NCBI GenBank assembly: GCA_017744315.1 | Contig: JAGIBN010000004.1 | Location: 186,001 to 250,000 of the forward strand | DNA length: 64,000 nucleotides | Origin: Porphyrobacter sp. | GTDB lineage: Bacteria > Pseudomonadota > Alphaproteobacteria > Sphingomonadales > Sphingomonadaceae | Direction of reading: 5' to 3' | Shown: positions 63,364 through 64,000 of the stretch, piece after piece | How the letters are laid out: each line of letters starts with the position of its first letter | Position numbering within the stretch: position 1 is the stretch's first letter | Translations under genes and position numbers: made by a program | The notes under the pieces: model-generated | What the model saw: the letters and a program-made list of their open reading frames with translations, nothing else | Database searches by the model: none | Told to the model about the DNA's origin: nothing

Positions 63364-64000
63364 ATGAAATCGCGCATCGTCCCTTCGGCCCGCGCCCTGT
63401 TGCTGCTGGCGCTGCTGGCACCCGTGGCGGTGCTGATCGGCGCGTTCGCTCCGAACGCGTGGATCGTGGCGCCCGCCGCGGCGCTCGCGCTGCTGGTGGT
63501 GACTGCGCTCGACGGGCTGATCGCGGGACGGCTGCACGAGCTCAAGCTGACTCATCCGGCCGACGTCGAAGTGGGCCAGCCGATGCGGCTGGTGCTTCAC
63601 GCCGAGTTCGGCGGCCGCAGCGGGAGTGGCGCGCCCCAAGCGGCGCTGGCCTTCGACGCCCGCCTCGGCGAACGCGGAACGGCGAATTTCACCCTGGCCT
63701 CCGGGCCAGTGCCCGACGTCTGGTCGGGCGAGACCGAGATCATACCCGTCCGCCGGGGCACCGGCACTTTGCACGAGCTCTGGCTTCGCTGGCCGGGCCC
63801 GCTCGGCCTCGCGCATCGCCAGGCGCATCGCGAGGTTGGCGAGCCGGTGCGCGTATGGCCCGATCTGTCGCCGGTTCGTTCGCCGATGCTCCAGGCCTTC
63901 CTGCGCGACGCCCAGTTCGGCCTGATCGCGCGCCGTATCCGCGGCGAAGGAACCCAGTTCGAAGCGCTGAGCGAATACGAGCCGGGAATGGACCGCCGCC
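63364..64000 (+). CDS. DUF58 protein (3' part outside window)
   Basis: Four bases after the MoxR stop. Two N-terminal helices (about 9-27 and 32-50) are followed by a beta-rich region with RRGTGTLHELWLRWPGPLGL and ending at the diagnostic FEALSEYEPGMDRR of DUF58. The window edge truncates it at about residue 212, so the VWA-like part cannot be seen. Forms the usual DUF4129-DUF4350-MoxR-DUF58 set. Confidence 0.9.
   Translation, partial: MKSRIVPSARALLLLALLAPVAVLIGAFAPNAWIVAPAAALALLVVTALDGLIAGRLHELKLTHPADVEVGQPMRLVLHAEFGGRSGSGAPQAALAFDARLGERGTANFTLASGPVPDVWSGETEIIPVRRGTGTLHELWLRWPGPLGLAHRQAHREVGEPVRVWPDLSPVRSPMLQAFLRDAQFGLIARRIRGEGTQFEALSEYEPGMDRR

Overview
The window is high-GC alphaproteobacterial chromosome. 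A member of the Sphingomonadales (Sphingomonadaceae/Erythrobacteraceae type) is the best guess. The grounds are a crtY-crtI-crtB carotenoid cluster, a NepR/EcfG general-stress module with a canonical EcfG promoter, a FixLJ pair, sigma-type chaperone-usher fimbriae with spore-coat-U-like subunits, and a family of paired GC-rich palindromes. The placement is inference; there is no rRNA here. Both window ends cut genes: thiC at the left and a DUF58 gene at the right.

1-7.1 kb: thiC with a TPP riboswitch, an SRAP-domain protein, a YefM/YoeB toxin-antitoxin pair, a lipoprotein GH5 glucanase with a LacI-type operator, and small envelope proteins. 7.2-13.6 kb: an unbroken co-directional run crtY-crtI-LOG-crtB-biotin carboxylase, most junctions overlapping by ATGA; the CrtY C-terminus and the crtY/crtI overlap are made of a repeat element. 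13.6-24 kb: two MFS transporters, dinB, a Nudix protein, pgl, an XRE/membrane-protein pair with twin operators, a CrtO-like acyltransferase candidate, a glutamine amidotransferase, tRNA-Gly and a PilZ-HTH regulator.

24.3-30.7 kb: a complete sigma-type fimbrial locus (subunit, major subunit, hairpin, chaperone, usher, tip-like protein, second small subunit). 31.4-34.7 kb: an outer-membrane barrel, a DUF4239 protein and a FixJ/FixL pair whose PAS domain keeps the haem-ligand positions. 34.7-36.0 kb is a gene-poor stretch. 36.0-40.2 kb is a sugar-use locus (MFS sugar transporter, CBM-like protein, CE1 esterase, SnoaL-YeaR fusion) sharing a LacI-like operator motif with the distant GH5 gene. 40.5-44.0 kb: a TonB-C-like protein and a HupE/metallo-beta-lactamase pair. 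44.0-44.5 kb: a strong promoter followed by strongly self-complementary, apparently non-coding sequence (candidate ncRNA), then a repeat element. 44.5-46.6 kb: modABC.

46.7-49.4 kb: the stress-response locus (CHASE-HWE kinase, divergent nepR-ecfG), without phyR in view. 49.4-64 kb is mostly housekeeping: AI-2E transporter, PilZ protein, sodB, dicarboxylate symporter, glmM-DUF1272-thiD, LOG protein, tRNA-Gln, ppx/gppA-rlmE, a membrane cytochrome c, pheA, and a DUF4129-DUF4350-MoxR-DUF58 operon.

The most notable observations are the repeat-derived CrtY tail, the candidate structured RNA near 44.05-44.25 kb, the PilZ-HTH/fimbria pairing, the haem-PAS FixLJ-DUF4239 cluster, and the shared LacI-like operator. 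None is clearly a wholly new system.
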